From Aphidius gifuensis (lineage: Eukaryota; Arthropoda; Insecta; Hymenoptera; Braconidae): a stretch of 64,000 nt of DNA. Under the pieces are notes generated by a model. It did no database searches and had not been told where the DNA came from. It saw only the letters and a list, made by a program, of their open reading frames with translations. The DNA lies in assembly GCF_014905175.1 (NCBI RefSeq), contig NC_057793.1, forward strand, positions 14,794,869-14,858,868, in the 5' to 3' direction. Every line of letters starts with the position of its first letter. Within the stretch, counting starts at the first letter, position 1. The translations under genes were made by a program, and so were the position numbers. Of the stretch, positions 32,822 through 44,365 are shown piece by piece.

Positions 32822-33377
32822 GATTAGAGGTTAAACGAAAGGATTGAATTTAAGGATAAGGTTTCAGGCAAGGATGCTGGTTGTAACGAAAAGAACTTGT
32901 AACCTTGAAAAGGATTGGAAAACAGGTGGATTGAGAATTTTTCCGCTAGAGAGAACTTTTGACCAATAAAAAAATTTAAAAAGATTTCAACCAATAGAAA
33001 AATTCCTTTACCATTGGAATATAGCACCATTTTTTTTTTTTTTTCGTTTTAACCAATGAGAAAATTCAATGATGTTGCTTGAGGTGTTATCTAGTGGAAA
33101 ATGTTTGCATTAAAAGAAAAAAAAAAATGGATGAAATATTAGGCGCGGATATTTTTAAATCATTATTATTATTCATTTTTTTCATTATTTTAGATGGAAA
33201 AAAAAGGAAAACTTTCAGTTGAAATTGGTTCATTCTACAGCTAGGATCTTTTTTTTTTTCCTTTAGCATACAAACTATTTTTTTCTTTTATTATTTTAAA
33301 CATAAAAAACAAAAAAAAAAAAAATTTAAGTTTGCTTTTTTTTCCTCAATTATTTTCAAGAGTGTTAATTGTATTTT

Positions 33378-33567
33378 TTTATTATATATAAAGGTAAGTT
33401 TGAATTTAAAGTTTTTATAATAATATTAATAATAATTTTCATAATTTAAGTTTAACTATTATTTTATAGAAAAGCTTGTTTACATTTTTAAGAAATTATT
33501 TTATTATATTTTTATCTTTTTTGTTTTTTTATTTTACAGATAAATTTTTTGTTAAATAATATTTAAT
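33378..33567 (+). promoter_or_regulatory. P2 polymerase promoter and leader intron
   Basis: A TATATATAAAG box at about 33383 is followed directly by a donor, AAG|GTAAGT. The acceptor TATTTTACAG ends at 33539, giving an inferred 146-bp leader intron (33394-33539), 28 bp before the polymerase ATG. The P3 copy has the same arrangement. With TATA overlapping the donor, the transcription start may lie further upstream. Confidence 0.5.
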
Positions 33568-36500
33568 ATGGATCAACTCGCAGACCACATTCACCTTAAA
33601 AATAAATTCTCTCAGGCATATGCTCAGCTTAAAGAAAACCCAAATGCTTTGGGAATTGTAAAGAACATTCGTGAAATTCAAGATTACATAAAACGTTACA
33701 ATAGATCATTAGGTGGTCTCACAGGACCTAGAAAGAAAATGACTGGTGCAACAGTTGCATTGTTGACTACTTGGAAATGTAAATTAGAGCATTTGCAGAA
33801 AAAAGGCGGTATGGTTGATGAGTTTCCACAATGCACCAAAACCATGCTGATGCTACTGATGCAAGAATTCAATGGAGTGACTTAGAAAGTGCTTTTAAAA
33901 ACCGAATGCGAACTGGAATGATTATTAATATATTACATAAAAATTTAGATTTATTTCTTGAAGATGCAAAAGTGATGTTAATTGATCGTTTAGAGAATGA
34001 ATTAAGCAAAAAAAGCGCTATTAAACTTAATACAATTTTGGCTTGTAATTTTCAAATTGTTAAACAAGAAGAAATAGAAATTGAGACAAAATATTTTAGT
34101 GATGGATGTATGGAAATATTGCAATCATCAAATCTTGATGATATTTTATCAAATAACTTTGAGATACTTAAAGCTGAGTTTTAATAGAAAGAAATGCGTG
34201 GTTCAGGTTGGACCTTGCATGAAATTCTACATTTGGAAATAAATATAAACGACTATGTACCTTTACGTGGTGGTTCATCAACTTTATTGAAATGCCTGAT
34301 TATAAAACAAAATCAGTTGTAAACGTTATAAACTATAAAGATAATAATTGCTTTATTTGGAGTGTGTTAGCTGCCATGCACAAGGTTCCACATCCAAACA
34401 GAGTCAGCTCATATGAAAGATACAAGAATGATTTAAATCTAGCTGGAATAACTTTTCCAATGAGTTGGTGTAAAATCAAACAATTTGAAAAAAATAACAA
34501 TTTGAGAATAAATGTATATGGCATTGATAACACTGATGATTTAGATGATGAATCCAATGATGAAGAAGGTGATAGCGTTGATGATTCAAATGGTACAAAT
34601 AAGAAAAAAAAAAAGAGACGTCTAGAAAGGATTGTTCCATATTATTTGAGTAATAATGATGCATCAAATCATCCAACAATTCATCTTTTAATTATTGAAA
34701 AGCCTGAGAAAAAAGTTGATGGATTCCAAGATGAATCAGCAGATGAAGATGATGAAGAAGAAGAAGAAGATGAAGATGATGAAGATTATGATGAGTATGA
34801 TTTTAATAATATTACAAATAAAAGAAAACTTGGTGAATTCTCAAACCATCACTTTGCCTACGTTAAAAATTTATCTAGGTTAATTAGTGCACAAGTTTCA
34901 GCATATAATGGTAAAAAATTTATATGTGATCGTTGTTTATCATATTTCCATTCTCAAAAATCAATTGATTCTCACAATCCTGCATGTAGAGAAAAAAACC
35001 AATATGCAATGGTGATGCCAACAGAAAAAAACAATATTTTAAAGTTTACAAATTACAAATACCAGCTTCGAGTGCCTTATGTAGTATATGCTGACCTGGA
35101 AAGTATATTAGAAAAAGTAACAGATAATTCTAATAATTCATTGAAAAAAACAATTAAACAAAAACATATTCCAAGCAGTGTAGCATATTATGTTAAATGT
35201 TCTTATGATAATACGCTCTCTAAATTTAAATTAAAAAGAGACAAAAATTGCATTGAATGGTTTATTAAGGAACTTGAAGAGCTGTCACACAATGTTGATA
35301 ATATACTTGAAAATATCAAACCGATGAATCTTACTTTTGATGAAGAATTGCAATTTTTTAATGCAACAAAGTGCCATATATGTAAAAAATTGTTCACAGC
35401 AGAAAACATTAAGGCACGTGATCACTGTCATCTCAGCGGGGTGTATAGGGGGCCGGCTCATGTTGCGTATGTATAATTACTCTAATTAATTTTTTAACTT
35501 TTTTAAATTTTTTAATTTTTCTCCGATTTTTTCGTTTTTTTTTTATTTTTCAAATTATTTATTCTGAAATCAAAACTTACTATTTCAGATGCAACCTAAA
35601 TTATCAGACATCTTGCATAATAGCTGTGGTATTTCATGGTCTCAGTAATTATGATAGCCATTTTCTAATTAAAGCATTAAAAACAATTTCCAGGTGATAT
35701 TGATCTTTTGGCTTAAATATAAGGAAAGTTACATAAGCTTCACTAAACGTGTTAAAGGTACTAGAATTAAATTACGTTTTATAGACTCTTATAAATTCAT
35801 GGCTAGCTCAATAAGTACACTCGCTAATGAATTAGATGATAATGATAAAAGTATAAGTCGTAGTTACGACAATTTAGAAGAATTCAAATTAATAACAAAA
35901 AAAGGTATATTTCCATATGATTATATTGATTGTTGGGAAAAATTTGATGAAGAACAATTGCCCTCAAAACTTGATTTTTATTCTCAACTTAATGAAGAGC
36001 ATGTGAGTGATGATGATTATGCTCATGCTTGCAATGTATGGAGAGTATTTAAATTAAAAAATCTGGGAGAATAATACTAGGATTAATATGTCCGTACAGA
36101 TGTTATTCTTTTAGCTGATATATTTGAAAATTTTAGATATTTTTGTTTGAAAACCTATGATTTAGATCCAGCTCATTATTACACACTCCCAGGGTTGAGT
36201 TTTAACGCGATGCTAAAATATACAGAGATTGAGTTGGAATTATTATTAGATGCTGATAAATTATTGTTTATTGAGGGAGGTATTAGAGGTGGCTTATCAC
36301 AATGCTCACATCGTCATGTCATTCAAATAATAAGTATATGAAAGAATACAATCCAAATATTAGAGATTCATATTTAATGTACTTTGATGTTAACAATTTA
36401 TATGGTTATGCAATGGCTTCTACACTACCAGTAGGTAATTTTCAGTGGGTTGAGAACTTTGATATAAATTCATTACAATCTATTGGGGATGATGCTGAGT

Positions 36501-37623
36501 GGGGTTATATTTTGGAAATAGATCTAGACTATCCAGTAGAGCTTCATGATGAACATAGGATTTACCTTTGGCACCAGAACGACAAAACTCCTTTATCTAC
36601 AAGTAAATGTCCAAAATTATTAGCAACTCTTTATCCTAAAAAAAGTATGTAATTCATTATAGGAATTTAAAACAATACGTATCTCTGGGGATGAAAATTA
36701 AAAAAGTATATAGAGTTTTAAAATTCAAACAACGAGCTTGGTTGAAACCATATATTGACTTAAATACTGAATTACGTACCAAGGCAACATCACTCTTTGC
36801 TAAAAATCTATTTAAATCATTAATTAATATTTGTTTTGGTAAAATGTTAGAGTCAACACGTTCACAGAGAATAATTAAATTAGTATCAAGATATGGCGGT
36901 CGAGGTGGAGCAAGAGCTTTAATATCAAAACCTAATTTTCACAGCTCTTTAATTATTGATGATTTAGTTATTGTTGAAATGAAACGATTGAGCATCCTTT
37001 GATAAACCAATATATGGTGGTTTTACTATTTTAGATATTTCAAAACAGTCATTTATGATTTTTATTATAATTATATAAAAAAGGAATTTAAAGATAATGT
37101 TAATTTTGTATATATGGATACTGATAGTGCAATTTTAGAAATTTTTACACCAGATATCTATGAGTTTATTCGTAGAGAATGTAATAATTTTGATACATCT
37201 GATTACCCTCTAAATAATCGATATAACATTCCTCAAAAAAATAAAAAAGTACCAGGTATTATGAAGGATGAATGCAATGGGAAAATTATGAAGGAATTTG
37301 TTGGCTTACGTTCGAAAGCATATTCATTTCTAGTTGAAGATGAGACTTGTATCAATAATGTAAAACTTCATAAAAAAGCTAAAGGAGTAAAAAAATCATC
37401 AATGAAAACGATTACTTTTGAAGACTATAAAAATTGTGTTGAAAATCATGTTCAAATATCTAGAAAACAAAATTTAATTCGCTCTGAAAGACATCAAGTT
37501 TATACAATTACCACAGAAAAAATAGCTTTAAGTTGGAATGATGATAAGAGAGAACTTATTGATGGTAAAAATTATACTCTGCCTTGGGGTTATGCAAAAG
37601 AACTTAGAAATAAAATTAAATAA
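33568..37623 (+). pseudogene. polB: P2 protein-primed family B DNA polymerase, frameshifted
   Basis: Nearly identical to the P3 gene, starting MDQLADHIHLKNK. It has the N-terminal extension with a block reading NNCFIWSVLAAMH, an acidic run (34735-34800), zinc motif CDRCLSYFH, VVYADLESIL (exonuclease-type D-x-E), CHICKK..DHCHLSG, motif A FDVNNLYGYAM, INICFGKML at the motif B position and catalytic YMDTDSAIL. A 122-bp intron lies at 35467-35588. Frame changes or stops occur near 33822, 34182, 34290, 35700, 36070, 36320 and 37000. Many of these differ from P3 by one base, so some may be sequence errors. A terminal-protein-like N-terminal region is expected from the family but not shown. Confidence 0.9.
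35467..35588 (+). other. Inferred intron in the P2 DNA polymerase gene
   Basis: GTATGTATAA...TTATTTCAG, with a pyrimidine-rich 3' part. Removal joins GPAHVA to CNLNYQ in frame, restoring the block that P1 encodes without interruption (SAHVSCNMNYQ). The P3 intron is at the identical codon. Confidence 0.85.
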
Positions 37624-37688
37624 ATAAAACAATGTAATATGATTGAAATAAAAAAATTTATTTATTGAATTGAGTTTTTATTTATTTA

Positions 37689-38605
37689 CTACAAAGCTGT
37701 CTTATCCACCCACTGGTTGTGTGAATTATCAAATCCCAGATATTTTACATATATTTTATTTCCTTTCTTTTTAATAATTTTTTCAATTAAATAGACGTCA
37801 GGATGTTTTACTTTTTGTAATTCAGGTTGATAAAAACACCCTTCAATTGGGTTCTGTTGATAGTCTTCAAGTTTATATGTTACTGGAGATGTGTTATTTA
37901 TTTTTATAATTTTAAATATTTCAGTTGTCCAATTGGGTTTATAATTTTTCTCAAAGACATGTTTATATTTACTTATTCTAACATGATCATTTAATTTAAA
38001 TTTATTTTTCTGATAATATTGATTTAAATTTTTAAATACAGTATGCTTTAAATTATATTGTCACCAACAACTTTTTGCTGGTGCCATTTTGATTGTGCGA
38101 TGTTTTGTATTATTATATTGTTCAATTAATTTTTGCAATATTTTAACCCATTTATAAGTACCTTGTAAACTGAATTCAAAGTACAATTTACTTTTAATTG
38201 TTCTATTAAATCTTTCAACTATTGATGCTTTCATATGGGTGAAAGTTGAATACATATGAACATTGTATTTTTTTAGCATCGCTTGAAAAATGGAATTATA
38301 AAATTCTGTTCCTTGATCCACATGTAGATTTTACAAACTCGTCCTTTTTAAATATTGATTCCATTGCAGCTGATACTTTTTCCGGTCTTGCTTTTGAGTT
38401 CAACAGCCCAACTGAACTTTGAAAAAATATCAATAATAGTCAAAATATATTTATATCCAGAATTTACAGATGAGTGTTCAATCATGTCAACAAGATCAGC
38501 TTGCCAAGTTTCATCCTTATCTCGAATATCAACTTTACGTCTTGGAAAATTTCGACGAGCTGGTGCATGAAGCTCTCGCACTATGTCTCTTTTAAATTCA
38601 GTCAT
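37689..38605 (-). pseudogene. P2 integrase, frameshifted
   Basis: Homologue of the P1 integrase from MTEFKRDIVREL. The first catalytic aspartate (TWQADLVDM) is in one frame (38348-38605). The second aspartate region (DQGTEFYNS) and the glutamate region (ASIVERFNRT) are in another (38061-38321). Frame changes occur near 38335-38385 and 38060, and the C-terminal chromodomain-like end lies in 37689-38060. Single-base differences from P3 again account for most breaks. Convergent with the polymerase, with stop codons only about 65 bp apart. Confidence 0.85.
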
Positions 38606-38640
38606 GTTTCATTGAGAGTAGTATGATGACTGAATTTTAA

Positions 38641-39634
38641 CTAATGTTAATGTATAATGTTGGCCTCTCTTAGTTCTTCAATGATTGACATGATTTCATT
38701 ATCGTGACTTGATTGCCAGCTGTTCGTGAAGCAACTAGCAATCTTAAACGATCAACAAGCTCATTCGGATTATCCCAATAAACATAATTAACTTTAGATT
38801 GATTTTTGCTTTGAATTATCATATTTGTTGGTAGTAAACCAGAACCATGATGTTGTGTACTCTTCATGTGAGGCAATATGAATGTAATATACTTTTGTGA
38901 TGCTGAATTTTTCACTGTATTTTTAGAATTATGATATCTTAAATGTGCATTTGTGTTGAGAAGAATTTGAGCATAATTTTTTTCATCAATTTGAGTGACT
39001 TTGGTTTTTTCTGGGGATTTCATAAATAATAATTCCAGTAGTCCTTGTTATTTCATACGTTTCATCAGCAACAATCATATTATTATTTTCGAATAGTAAT
39101 TCAGCATTTCCAATTTTATATTCTCCACTGTTTTTTCTTTTAACCCCATAATCTTTATCCCATTGTAAAGTATCTATTTTATTTAAATATTGAGTTGTTA
39201 AATCATTATTAAGACCTGTTTCATCAGCCTCTTGCTCTATCAGTTGCAGATCTTCAATAGTATCATGGAAAGCCTCTGTTTCCTCATCAGAACTGAGATT
39301 TTGTTCTGTGCTTATATTTCCAGAATTACTTGAATGCGTTCTATCAGAAATGATACTGTCTTCTTCTCTCAGAATCATATGTGTTGTCTTTACTAATTTT
39401 GCTTTTTTTATTGTTTATTATCGGTGTTATTTTAGCAGCTATATTCTCAAGTGGTCCAATGACTGGTTTTAAGTACTCGTTAGCAGTTTCAGATATGCTT
39501 TCTTTCCCTAATTTTAATAATTGATGCTTCTTCTTTATTACATCTCTAACTTTTTCTATTTCTTCAAGAAATTTCGCTTCTTTTGACAATGCTTCCTTCT
39601 TGAGAGGCATGTTGATTCGACAGGATTTAAACAT
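38641..39634 (-). pseudogene. P2 conserved protein of unknown role, frameshifted
   Basis: Same protein as the intact 333-aa P3 frame at 61642-62643, starting MFKSCRINMPLKKEA. Frame changes near 39375, 39045 and 38715 split it. The conserved C-terminal YVYWDNPNELVDRLRLLVAS block is present. Confidence 0.8.
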
Positions 39635-39648
39635 GAACTAATATTTTT

Positions 39649-40365
39649 TTAACAAATTGTATCGTTATTTATATTTATAAAACAATCAAAATTTTTTCTA
39701 TATCTTCCATCATTTATATTGCGATCTTTGTCAATACATAGGAAACAATATTTCTCTTCCCAACACTTGATACATATCCGAAGAAATTTATTATACTCCA
39801 TATCAATATTTGCATGATCCTGCCAAATATGTTTGAGATTTAGCTGATCACAAGGGAACACAACTAAGAAATTAATATTATCGCGAATCAAATGCTTTGG
39901 AATTCGAGCATACGATTGACACAAATAAAACGAATCAACATTACAATGACGTCCCATTGAAAAATAATCCCTTATTGGCTGTTGATTTTCAGTTGCAACA
40001 TCATCAAATATAAACAATGAGTTTGGTTTTGCTTCTTCAACAGGAATTACTTGATCATTGCTTGAAAATTTATGATAATTTATATTTTCAAGTGGTTCCA
40101 ATAGTTTTTCTAAATATCGATATTTTGGTTGGTATAATGATTTACTATAAATATAAATATTAGCAAAACGTAAACCATTTGGATTAACAATTAAACTCAT
40201 AAGTGCGTTGGTTTTACCACAATTACTTCCACCAATTATAGCACAACGTATCGTATTTGGCAATAAGTCTCCATGCCTTTTCTGAATTAAACCCTCACCA
40301 CTTTTTGCTGTAATTATATCAAAGTTTATCACTGGTAATTTGAGAGCTTGCTTCTTGTACTCCAT
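39649..40365 (-). CDS. P2 packaging ATPase, FtsK/HerA-like
   Basis: Intact, 238 residues from the ATG at 40365 (MEYKKQALKL); upstream in-frame GTG and TTG codons are not needed. Walker A is IGGSNCGKT (44-52, lysine 51) and Walker B is LFIFDD (117-122). YLCQSYARIPKHLIRDN follows, and near the C terminus is a cysteine-bearing stretch, RICIKCWEEKYCFLC. Family knowledge: Polinton ATPases resemble adenovirus IVa2/poxvirus A32-type genome packaging motors. It is expressed divergently from the virion block through a 71-bp intergenic region. Confidence 0.93.
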   Translation of the reverse strand: MEYKKQALKLPVINFDIITAKSGEGLIQKRHGDLLPNTIRCAIIGGSNCGKTNALMSLIVNPNGLRFANIYIYSKSLYQPKYRYLEKLLEPLENINYHKFSSNDQVIPVEEAKPNSLFIFDDVATENQQPIRDYFSMGRHCNVDSFYLCQSYARIPKHLIRDNINFLVVFPCDQLNLKHIWQDHANIDMEYNKFLRICIKCWEEKYCFLCIDKDRNINDGRYRKNFDCFININNDTIC

Positions 40366-40436
40366 CTTGATCAACACTAATTAAAAAAGTATAAAGTCAA
40401 CTGTTTTATATAGAAAAAATCAGTCAATCATCAACC
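40366..40436. promoter_or_regulatory. Divergent promoter of ATPase and virion block, P2
   Basis: The 71 bp between two ATG codons include CTGTTTTATATAGAAA, a TATA-like element toward the PLA2 gene, and CAGTCAATCATCAACC just before its ATG, a cap-site-like context. P1 and P3 keep similar sequence at this position. Assignment by position and motif only. Confidence 0.5.
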
Positions 40437-41372
40437 ATGATAGAGCATGCAAATAATAAAAATAATAAGAAAAATAAAAAACGTTTTGGAAAAGGAATAT
40501 TAAATAAAATTATTAATAAACTACCTATCGAGTTACATCTACCTGGATATTCTTTTTGTGGACCTGGAACTAAGCTAGAGAAACGTTTGGCAAGAGGAGA
40601 TCGAGGAATAAATCCTCTAGACGAAGCTTGTAAAAATCACGATATCGCATATTCGAAAAATCAAAAAGATATTAAAGCCAGGAACCTAGCTGACGATATT
40701 TTAGCGCGTGAAGCTTCAAAACGAATTTTTGCTAAGGATTCAAGTCTAGGTGAAAGAGCTGCAGCTGCACTTGTAACTGGAACAATGAAAATCAAATCAA
40801 GATTCGGTATGGGTTGTGTAAATAAAAAAAATTGTGTTAAAAAACGAAAAACAACTGGTGGAAAATTAAAAAAAATTAAAAAACTGATAAAAAATAGAAA
40901 TAATTCTGGTGAAAAGAAAAAAAGCAAGAAGAGCAAGAAAAATAAAAGAAAAAACCTCAAGAAAAAAGTATCATTTATGAAAATTGTACAAGCTGCTAAA
41001 GAAGCAAGTAAGGGATCCAATGTTCCATCAATAGCAATTAAAGCAGCATTAAAAGGAGCAAGAGGAGCTATTAAAAATGTTGGTGGTAAATCTGCTATCT
41101 TGATGCCAAGAGTGGTACCAGTTGCTAAAAGTATAAGTGGTGGTGCATTACCACTATTAATTCCAATACTTTCAGCCATAACAGCATTAGGTGGATTAGT
41201 TGGTGGAGCATCAGGTGTTGTTAAGGCAATTAATGCAGTAAAATCAAGTAAAAATCAATTACAAGAAACTGTAAGACATAATAAACAAATGGAATCAATT
41301 GCTATTGGAAAAGGACTTCATTTAGCACCATTTAAAAGCGGAATGGGATTCTATTTAACTCCAAAAAACTAG
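40437..41372 (+). CDS. PLA2-domain virion core protein, P2
   Basis: 311 residues. Residues 37-45 read GYSFCGPGT, a calcium-loop-like motif; 62-72 read DEACKNHDIAY with the His-Asp pair (H68, D69). These are the phospholipase A2 signatures of the parvovirus VP1 type. Residues 128-178 are extremely lysine-rich, as in DNA-condensing core proteins. Residues 236-268 form a glycine-rich hydrophobic segment (GALPLLIPILSAITALGG), and the C terminus contains GKGLHLAPFKSGMGFYL. By analogy with parvoviruses and adintovirus virion proteins, it could attack endosomal membranes while packaging DNA; that is inference. First gene of the virion block, 5 bp before the protease ATG. Confidence 0.85.
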   Translation: MIEHANNKNNKKNKKRFGKGILNKIINKLPIELHLPGYSFCGPGTKLEKRLARGDRGINPLDEACKNHDIAYSKNQKDIKARNLADDILAREASKRIFAKDSSLGERAAAALVTGTMKIKSRFGMGCVNKKNCVKKRKTTGGKLKKIKKLIKNRNNSGEKKKSKKSKKNKRKNLKKKVSFMKIVQAAKEASKGSNVPSIAIKAALKGARGAIKNVGGKSAILMPRVVPVAKSISGGALPLLIPILSAITALGGLVGGASGVVKAINAVKSSKNQLQETVRHNKQMESIAIGKGLHLAPFKSGMGFYLTPKN

Positions 41373-41377
41373 ATGTG

Positions 41378-41809
41378 ATGCTACCACAGAGAGCCTTGAC
41401 TGACGGTGATATTATCAAATTTGCTAATCAATTAAAAATAAAAAAATTTCGTGGTGTTTTCATGCGAAATGATATGCCTCGAGATGGTTCTTGGACACGA
41501 GAATCAGGAGTTGTTAATTTAGATGATAAACAAAATCCTGGAACACATTGGGTTGCATATAAAAAACTCAACAACAATTTAGCAATATATTTTGATAGTT
41601 TTGGTAATTTGCAACCACCAAAAGATCTTGTCAGTTACCTTGATGTTGGTAGCATCAATTTCAATCATAAACGATATCAAGATTGGAATACATTTAATTG
41701 TGGCCATTTATGTCTTGCATTCCTTGCTGAAAACTATAAAAGACTTGAATATAATAATTTAACATCAGTCTTTAATGAACTTTTAACATGCACGATACAT
41801 TTACTTTAA
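41378..41809 (+). CDS. Adenain-like cysteine protease, P2
   Basis: 143 residues from the ATG at 41378 (a GTG directly precedes it). Catalytic residues are visible in the order of the adenovirus protease fold: His57 in NPGTHWVAY, Asp73 in IYFDSFG, Gln101 in RYQDWNTFNCG and Cys108 in the same motif. Length is normal for the Polinton family. It is expected to mature virion proteins. The 3' end overlaps the penton ATG by 22 bp, indicating tightly packed late genes. Confidence 0.93.
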   Translation: MLPQRALTDGDIIKFANQLKIKKFRGVFMRNDMPRDGSWTRESGVVNLDDKQNPGTHWVAYKKLNNNLAIYFDSFGNLQPPKDLVSYLDVGSINFNHKRYQDWNTFNCGHLCLAFLAENYKRLEYNNLTSVFNELLTCTIHLL

Positions 41810-42465
41810 CATTAAGTGGTACATCATCAGTGCTTGAAACTCAATATTTTCCTCCAATTCAATTAACAAGAGGAAAACATTATTCATTAGCACTTATTTC
41901 TTTTTTAACATTTAATTCAATACCAAATATTGATAACCATAATAATCAAATTAAATTTATTGAGGCTAATGGTCATTCTGAATCGAGGACAATACCAACT
42001 GGCAGCTACGAAATAGATGATCTTATGCAAAGCGTGAAAATACATTCTATCAAGTTAAGCTGCAATAATACTCTGCATACATATATCCAAAGCAATAAAA
42101 TAATTGATTTCACTGGACCAAGATCACTAGGACCTTTACTTGGATTTACATCAAAATTATTGGAAGCTGGTAAAACACATGAGTCAGATCTACCAGTAAA
42201 TATAATTCAAGTTAATAGTTTGCGTATAGAGTGCAATATAACAACTGGGGCTTATTGCAACAACCAAAAAGTACATACAATACACAGTTTTTTTCCTGCT
42301 GTACCACCTGGTTATAAAATAATAGAAGTACCAACTTCTCCTATTTATTTACCAGTTACTGTGAAGTCAATAGATTACATACAACTGAAAATTGTTGATC
42401 AAGCAGGTCGAGCTGTTAATTTTCGTGGTGAAACAATTACAATCACTCTACATGTTAAATCATAG
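41788..42465 (+). CDS. Penton-like minor capsid protein, P2
   Basis: Intact, 225 residues. It begins MHDTFTLTLSGTSSVLETQY, with beta-rich blocks such as FFPAVPPGYKIIEVPTSPIY and FRGETITITLHVKS, consistent with a single jelly-roll vertex protein of Polintons. Its position between protease and major capsid protein is the standard one. The truncated homologue in P0 shows the C-terminal 160 residues are the most conserved. Confidence 0.88.
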   Translation: MHDTFTLTLSGTSSVLETQYFPPIQLTRGKHYSLALISFLTFNSIPNIDNHNNQIKFIEANGHSESRTIPTGSYEIDDLMQSVKIHSIKLSCNNTLHTYIQSNKIIDFTGPRSLGPLLGFTSKLLEAGKTHESDLPVNIIQVNSLRIECNITTGAYCNNQKVHTIHSFFPAVPPGYKIIEVPTSPIYLPVTVKSIDYIQLKIVDQAGRAVNFRGETITITLHVKS

Positions 42466-42467
42466 TG

Positions 42468-42650
42468 ATGGGGATTGAGTTTAATTCTCGCACAATAAAG
42501 AGAGGATTTTCATATAAAAACAGCAAATCATGGACATCACCAACCAGTCTCAATCGAGCAGTGAAGAGATTAACAACTCAGAATATAACATACCTAAAAA
42601 GTCTAGGGTTAAAAGTAAAAAATTCTGGACTTGGAACTTCAATTGGGTAA
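42468..42650 (+). CDS. Small basic virion-block protein, P2 (60 aa)
   Basis: Starts MGIEFNSRTIKRG two bases after the penton stop. SLNRAVKRLT and LKSLGLKVK are conserved with the P0 copy at 10176. Basic, without membrane segments. It is intact in two diverged elements, and its codon spacing (indels in multiples of three) supports coding. Role unknown; a core peptide or capsid cement is possible. Confidence 0.7.
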   Translation: MGIEFNSRTIKRGFSYKNSKSWTSPTSLNRAVKRLTTQNITYLKSLGLKVKNSGLGTSIG

Positions 42651-42683
42651 ATATAACTTGCCTCAATTGTTTTGCACGTCAAA

Positions 42684-43900
42684 ATGGGTGATATACTTGA
42701 TATCAACGCACCAGTTCATTTCAACAATGATATATCCAGTTATGAGCTGCATGCACATCAAACATTTGGATCATCAAGCTTTGAGAATAGTGATGAAATT
42801 AGAATATCAATACAAAACCAAGATTTATTCATTTTGCCATGTAAAAGCTATATTCATATAAGTGGAAAATTATGTAAAAAAGAAAATAATGATGTACCAA
42901 TTGGTATTTCACTAGTTAATAATGCAATGGGTTTTTTATTTGAAGAAATGCGTTATGAGTTAAATGGGGTTTTAGTTGATAAATCCAAAAATGTTGGGAT
43001 TACAACAACAATAAAAAATTATTTATCAATTAATTCGAGAGAGAATAATGAAAATGCTGGATGGTTAAATGGACTTGAGCAGATGATGTTAACAGATGAA
43101 AATGGATATTTTGATTTATGCATACCATTGAAAATGTTTTTTGGCTTTGCTGAAGACTATCAAAAAATCATTGTTAACGCCAAACATGAAATTATTCTGG
43201 TACGATCTCGCTCTGATTTAAATTCAATCGTGAGAGATGTTGCAACTTTTCAAGAAGAAGTTAAATTTGATTTAAAAATTACAAAAGTTGAATGGTTAGT
43301 GCCATATGTAACACTATCGAATAGAAATAAAATGGAAATGATGAAATATATACAAAAAGATCCAGTCATTTCTATTGGGTTCAGGACCTGGGAACTCTAT
43401 GAGTATCCACTGCTACCAACAACAAATCATCATATTTGGACGGTGAAGACATCAACTCAACTGGAAAAACCTCGCTATGTTATTCTTGCTTTTCAAACAA
43501 ATAGAAAAAATGTATGGCATGCAGATGCAGCAAGATTTGATCATTGTAATATAACAAATGTTAAATTATATCTTAACTCACAAATTTTTCCATATGGGAA
43601 TTTAAATCTTGACATTTCGAAAAATCAATTATTGTATGATATGTATGCTAATTTTTCTGAGTCTTATTATGGAGCTAAAATAGATTTGATATCAAAAATT
43701 CTTTTCATCCATCAATCACCATTAATTGTAATTGATTGTAGTAAACAAAATGAACTTTTAAAAGCTGGTGCTGTAGATGTACGTTTAGAATTTGAATCTA
43801 AAAACAATTTTCCACAAGGAACTGCAGCTTATTGTTTAATTTACATGATAATATAATTGAATATAAACCAATCAGTGGCATTGTACATAAATTAAGTTAA
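42684..43900 (+). pseudogene. Major capsid protein, P2, late frameshift
   Basis: Open from the ATG at 42684 to 43856, about 390 residues. It includes DINAPVHFNNDISSYELHA, LFEEMRYELNGV, VISIGFRTWELYEYPLL, FPYGNLNLDI and SPLIVIDCSKQNELL, matching Polinton double jelly-roll major capsid proteins. A one-base deletion near 43843 shifts the last 18 or so codons; in the other frame they continue to the stop at 43900 and match P0. This could be a real lesion or a sequence error. Normal length apart from this. Confidence 0.88.
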
Positions 43901-44008
43901 AATAATAAAAATTAAGTTTAAATTTAAGAATGAAAAATAATAAAATAAAATAAATAATGTAAAAAAAAATTAATGTAATAAATAAATAGAAAAAGGTTTA
44001 TTTTTGTT

Positions 44009-44365
44009 TTATATATTTATTTCCCCAATCATCATTTCATCAACAAAATCATTATCTTTTATTAAACAATTGTCAAATTTAATATTTCTATTATTTTCAC
44101 CATCAAGAGTCATGATTAAATTTCCCTCTTTTATAGCGTTTTGTAGCTCGGAATATTCTTGCTCATCTTTGTCGAAAAGGTCAGCGAATCTTTTTGGTAG
44201 ATATAGATAACATGAATTATCAATTTCAACCGTAGCTGCTGCTCCATATTTTCCCGCAGAAAACTTGAGCAGTTTGGTTATTTTATATGCTACATTTTTT
44301 GATAAATCTTTGATTGCTTTACGTTCCTTAGCTTTTTGAAGTTGTTTAGTTTTTGCAAATGCCAT
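44009..44365 (-). CDS. Right-arm protein of 118 aa, P2 (unknown)
   Basis: An intact ATG-started frame: a lysine-rich N terminus (AFAKTKQLQKAKERKAIKDL), then CYLYLPKRFADLF and an acidic C terminus. The C-terminal coding region is recognisable in P0 (about 11130-11240), joined there to another gene. No domain recognised. Convergent with the capsid gene. Confidence 0.65.
   Translation of the reverse strand: MAFAKTKQLQKAKERKAIKDLSKNVAYKITKLLKFSAGKYGAAATVEIDNSCYLYLPKRFADLFDKDEQEYSELQNAIKEGNLIMTLDGENNRNIKFDNCLIKDNDFVDEMMIGEINI

Noticed and set aside
34695..34883. Methionine/lysine-rich 62-codon frame inside the polymerase gene
   Set aside because: Out-of-frame reading of the acidic GAT/GAA run of the polymerase.
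40661..41179. 172-codon hydrophobic frame on the minus strand
   Set aside because: Antisense shadow of the lysine-rich PLA2-domain gene, whose A-rich codons give phenylalanine and leucine in reverse.
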